The notes under the pieces are model-generated. The model worked only from the letters and a program-made list of their open reading frames with translations. It had not been told where the DNA came from and did no database searches. From positions 1-46,787 of the forward strand of contig JAPLTX010000001.1 of NCBI GenBank assembly GCA_026397915.1: a stretch of 46,787 bases of DNA, given 5' to 3'. This document shows positions 44,859 through 46,787 of this stretch, one piece after another. The position numbers and the translations under genes were made by a program. Origin of the DNA: Verrucomicrobiota bacterium. GTDB taxonomy: Bacteria; Verrucomicrobiota; Verrucomicrobiia; CAIQCK01. Each line of letters begins with the position of its first letter. The stretch's first letter is position 1.

Positions 44859-45313
44859 GGGGCTTCAGTCGGCAGGTGCGGCGCGTGACACTCGGTGCAC
44901 TTCTGGCCGGGGTTGTGGTCGGCCAGCACGACCTGCGGAAATTTTTCCGGCCGCGCCGGGGCGGCCTCGTGGCAGCGCACGCAAAAATTACCGTTGCCAA
45001 CCTTCGCTGGCTTCACCGTCGGATCGTTCGCGTGCGCGTAAAGCGGTCCGTGACAGGTCTCACACGCGATACTGCGGTGTTTGGCCTTCGCGCGTTTCTT
45101 GATGACTTCCTCGTGACAGTCCGCGCACGCTGCTTGACCGGCATAGTTGATCGGCAGTAACTGATAATCCTTCAGCGCATCGGCGCGATACCAGCCGTAT
45201 TGGCCGAACGAGGCTGGCACCAGAAAGTGCCGCGCCGTGAAATAGGCGACCACAATCGCCACCGTTACCAATAGCAACCGTGTAATTTGCGGCGGCATTT
45301 TAAATTGTGACAT
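44855..45313 (-). CDS. Membrane-anchored tetraheme cytochrome c
   Basis: The 152-residue protein has one N-terminal helix (about 11-28), probably an uncleaved anchor, and four CxxCH motifs (CADCH, CETCH, CVRCH, CTECH). It is the first gene of the tetraheme/4Fe-4S/NrfD operon and probably hands electrons to the larger periplasmic cytochromes. It overlaps the iron-sulfur gene as ATGA. An IS element sits 267 bp upstream of its start. Confidence 0.92.
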   Translation of the reverse strand: MSQFKMPPQITRLLLVTVAIVVAYFTARHFLVPASFGQYGWYRADALKDYQLLPINYAGQAACADCHEEVIKKRAKAKHRSIACETCHGPLYAHANDPTVKPAKVGNGNFCVRCHEAAPARPEKFPQVVLADHNPGQKCTECHAPHLPTEAP

Positions 45314-45576
45314 GACAGTTTTGCGTTTGTCTGCAACAAATAATCTCTCAGGCTCGGAAACCGGAGTCCGGTTGCTGACAAACGCGGACGTGACTTTAAC
45401 CCAGTTTTGCCGGAAGGCAACTCCTGACGTTGAGTTTTTTGATTCTATGCTATTTCGCTGACGCGTTTCACATCCAGCGCAGGAGTTAAGCGGCGGGCGA
45501 ATCTCCTATCGGGACTAGGAGTTTTCCCTTAGAAACGTTTGGGGGGGTGCCCTATGGCGCAGTCCTGTTCTCCGAC
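45314..45576 (-). promoter_or_regulatory. Upstream region of the tetraheme/4Fe-4S/NrfD operon
   Basis: No gene is seen in these 263 bp. Two hairpins are visible: CTCCTA/TAGGAG (45503-45521, followed by TTTT on the plus strand) and TTGCC/GGCAA (45407-45420). I found no GCGYGAA pair and no good sigma-54 element, so this operon may use another promoter type. The IS element begins just beyond. Confidence 0.4.
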
Positions 45577-45580
45577 CTAG

Positions 45581-46782
45581 GGAATCGCTGATTTAATCAG
45601 TTTGGCTGCCGAAATGAAAAGTCGCCGGAGAAGGGTTTTGCTAAAGTGGGGCCATGAAGCAACAAATGAGTTTTGCGCAGTCGGAATATGCCGGGAAGAA
45701 GAAGGTGACGCGTCGGCGGGTGGTGCCTTGGGCGAGGCTCTGCGCGGTGATCGAGCCGCATTATCCGGAAGGAAAGCGCGGGCGGCCACCGATCGGCGTC
45801 GAGCGCATGCTGCGCATCTACTTTCTCCAGCAATGGTATGGCCTGGCCGATGAAGCGCTCGAAGACGCGCTCTATGACAGTCAGGCCCTGCGCACGTTTG
45901 CCGGGATCGATTTGAGCGTGGAGGCGGTGCCGGATGCCACCACGCTGCTGAAGTTCCGCCACCTGCTCGAAGCGCACGATCTGACCCGGCAGATCTTCGC
46001 GGAGGTGGGCGCACTGCTGAGCGAGCGGAAGTTACTCATGAGAGAAGGCACGATTGTGGATGCGACGATCATCGCGGCGCCTTCCTCGACCAAGAACGCG
46101 CGCAAGCAGCGCGACCCGGAGATGCACCAGACCAAGAAAGGCAATCAGTGGCATTTTGGAATGAAGGCCCATATCGGCGTGGATGCACACTCGGGGTTGG
46201 TGCACAGCGTGACCGGCACCGCGGCGAACGTGGCCGACATCGCGCAGACCCATGCCTTGCTTCATGGCCAGGAGAAGAAAGTCTACGCCGACGCGGGTTA
46301 TCTGGGCGTCGAGAAGCGCGAGGAGATCGCCAGCCGCAACCCGGGCGTGGCATGGCACGTGGCGGCCAAGCGCGGCCAAGTCAAAGCGATGGCGGAAGGC
46401 TGGGTCAAAGAACTGACCGTGCAACTCGAACGGTTCAAAGCGCGGGTGCGGGCGCGGGTGGAACACCCGTTTCACATCCTCAAGAATATCTTCCGGCACC
46501 GCAAGACGCGCTACCGTGGACTGGCCAAGAACACCGCACAGCTCCACAGCCTTTTCGCTCTGGCCAACCTCTTCATCGCCCGACGCTCGTTGCTGATCCC
46601 CGTGAGCGCGTGAGCGAGCATCCAGAGCGCCGGAAACTTGCCGCAATCACCTCGCATCCATCGCTTCCCTCGCTCCGTGCGGTGTCTCATGCTCCCAGAT
46701 TCTCAGCCATCTCTACAATCCCGTCGTCGAAATCATTCACACCAAAGTCTTCTGTGCCCCAGCCCCTTTAATCAGCGGTTCC
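45581..46782 (+). mobile_element. Complete IS5-family insertion sequence
   Basis: The element is 1202 bp with near-perfect terminal inverted repeats. The left end is GGAATCGCTGATTTAA and the right end, reverse complemented, is GGAACCGCTGATTAAA (two mismatches). It is flanked by the 4-bp direct repeat CTAG at 45577-45580 and 46783-46786, the target type used by IS5-like elements. It contains one transposase gene. The 170 bp after the transposase hold no further gene. Confidence 0.9.
45654..46613 (+). CDS. IS5-family DDE transposase
   Basis: The 319-residue transposase opens with an IS5-type DNA-binding region (KRGRPPIGVERMLRIYFLQ, then DEALEDALYDSQALRTFAGI). The catalytic triad is visible as Asp in GTIVDATIIAAPSS, Asp in KVYADAGYLG and Glu in RARVEHPFHILKNIF. 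The frame is full length and intact, so the element may still move. A start at ATG 45654 suits the family. Confidence 0.94.
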   Translation: MKQQMSFAQSEYAGKKKVTRRRVVPWARLCAVIEPHYPEGKRGRPPIGVERMLRIYFLQQWYGLADEALEDALYDSQALRTFAGIDLSVEAVPDATTLLKFRHLLEAHDLTRQIFAEVGALLSERKLLMREGTIVDATIIAAPSSTKNARKQRDPEMHQTKKGNQWHFGMKAHIGVDAHSGLVHSVTGTAANVADIAQTHALLHGQEKKVYADAGYLGVEKREEIASRNPGVAWHVAAKRGQVKAMAEGWVKELTVQLERFKARVRARVEHPFHILKNIFRHRKTRYRGLAKNTAQLHSLFALANLFIARRSLLIPVSA

Positions 46783-46787
46783 CTAGA

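Noticed and set aside
45361..45480. Activator box and sigma-54 site before the tetraheme operon
   Set aside because: A GTGAAACGCG-like word occurs, but it has no partner 22 bp upstream and no GG-N10-GC element at the expected distance.

Overview
The window is GC-rich bacterial DNA that looks like Verrucomicrobiota (probably a Pedosphaera/Limisphaera-type lineage). This assignment is inferred from gene order, protein style and the many degenerate intergenic repeats; no 16S rRNA gene is present. The last 1.2 kb is a complete IS5-like element whose target duplication ends one base before the window edge.

Layout. (1) 1-6.7 kb, minus strand: housekeeping genes pyrE, secA, lnt and prfB. prfB carries the classical +1 programmed frameshift and also an unexpected in-frame UGA at a conserved Trp. 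(2) 6.7-9.2 kb, plus strand: pgi and a secreted GH16 glycosidase. (3) 9.2-12.9 kb, minus strand: cobalamin-dependent methionine synthase split into two genes. (4) 12.9-16.4 kb: a small accessory island with minisatellite arrays, a fibronectin-III protein, an AT-rich coiled-coil lipoprotein and a small hypothetical gene. It is bracketed by a 55-bp direct duplication of the 3' end of a ferredoxin gene. (5) 17.4-28.8 kb, plus strand: a tightly overlapping complex I operon (nuoABCDHIJK, two MrpD/NuoL-like genes, a small membrane protein gene, nuoM, nuoN) without nuoEFG. (6) 28.8-29.1 kb: a precise 21-bp tandem array. (7) 29.4-32.6 kb: a porin-cytochrome pair resembling MtrAB/PioAB. (8) 32.7-45.3 kb, minus strand: a sigma-54 response regulator, a sensor kinase with a c-type heme motif, cytochrome b, Rieske protein, a 9-heme cytochrome, an 11-heme cytochrome fused to a b-type membrane domain, a NapC-like 7-heme cytochrome, an NrfD-like protein, a Tat-type 4Fe-4S protein and a tetraheme cytochrome.

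How it may work together (inference). Complex I lacking the NADH module would feed or exchange electrons with the quinone pool. Several quinone-reactive membrane modules (cytochrome b/Rieske, CbcL-like b-domain fusion, NapC-like, NrfD/FeS) would pass electrons to about 31 periplasmic hemes. The 8-heme MtrA-like protein with its MtrB-like barrel could carry them across the outer membrane. This resembles the Cbc and Mtr systems of metal-reducing and electroactive bacteria.

The strongest new observation is regulatory. Three promoters, in front of nuoA, the mtrA-like gene and the NapC-like gene, share the same architecture. Each has two GCGYGAA-type boxes exactly 22 bp apart, then 103-104 bp later a sigma-54 -24/-12 element (GG-N10-GC). 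An NtrC-type regulator with a possible heme-sensing kinase lies in the same cluster. Together these look like a dedicated sigma-54 regulon joining an unusual complex I to an extracellular electron transfer chain.
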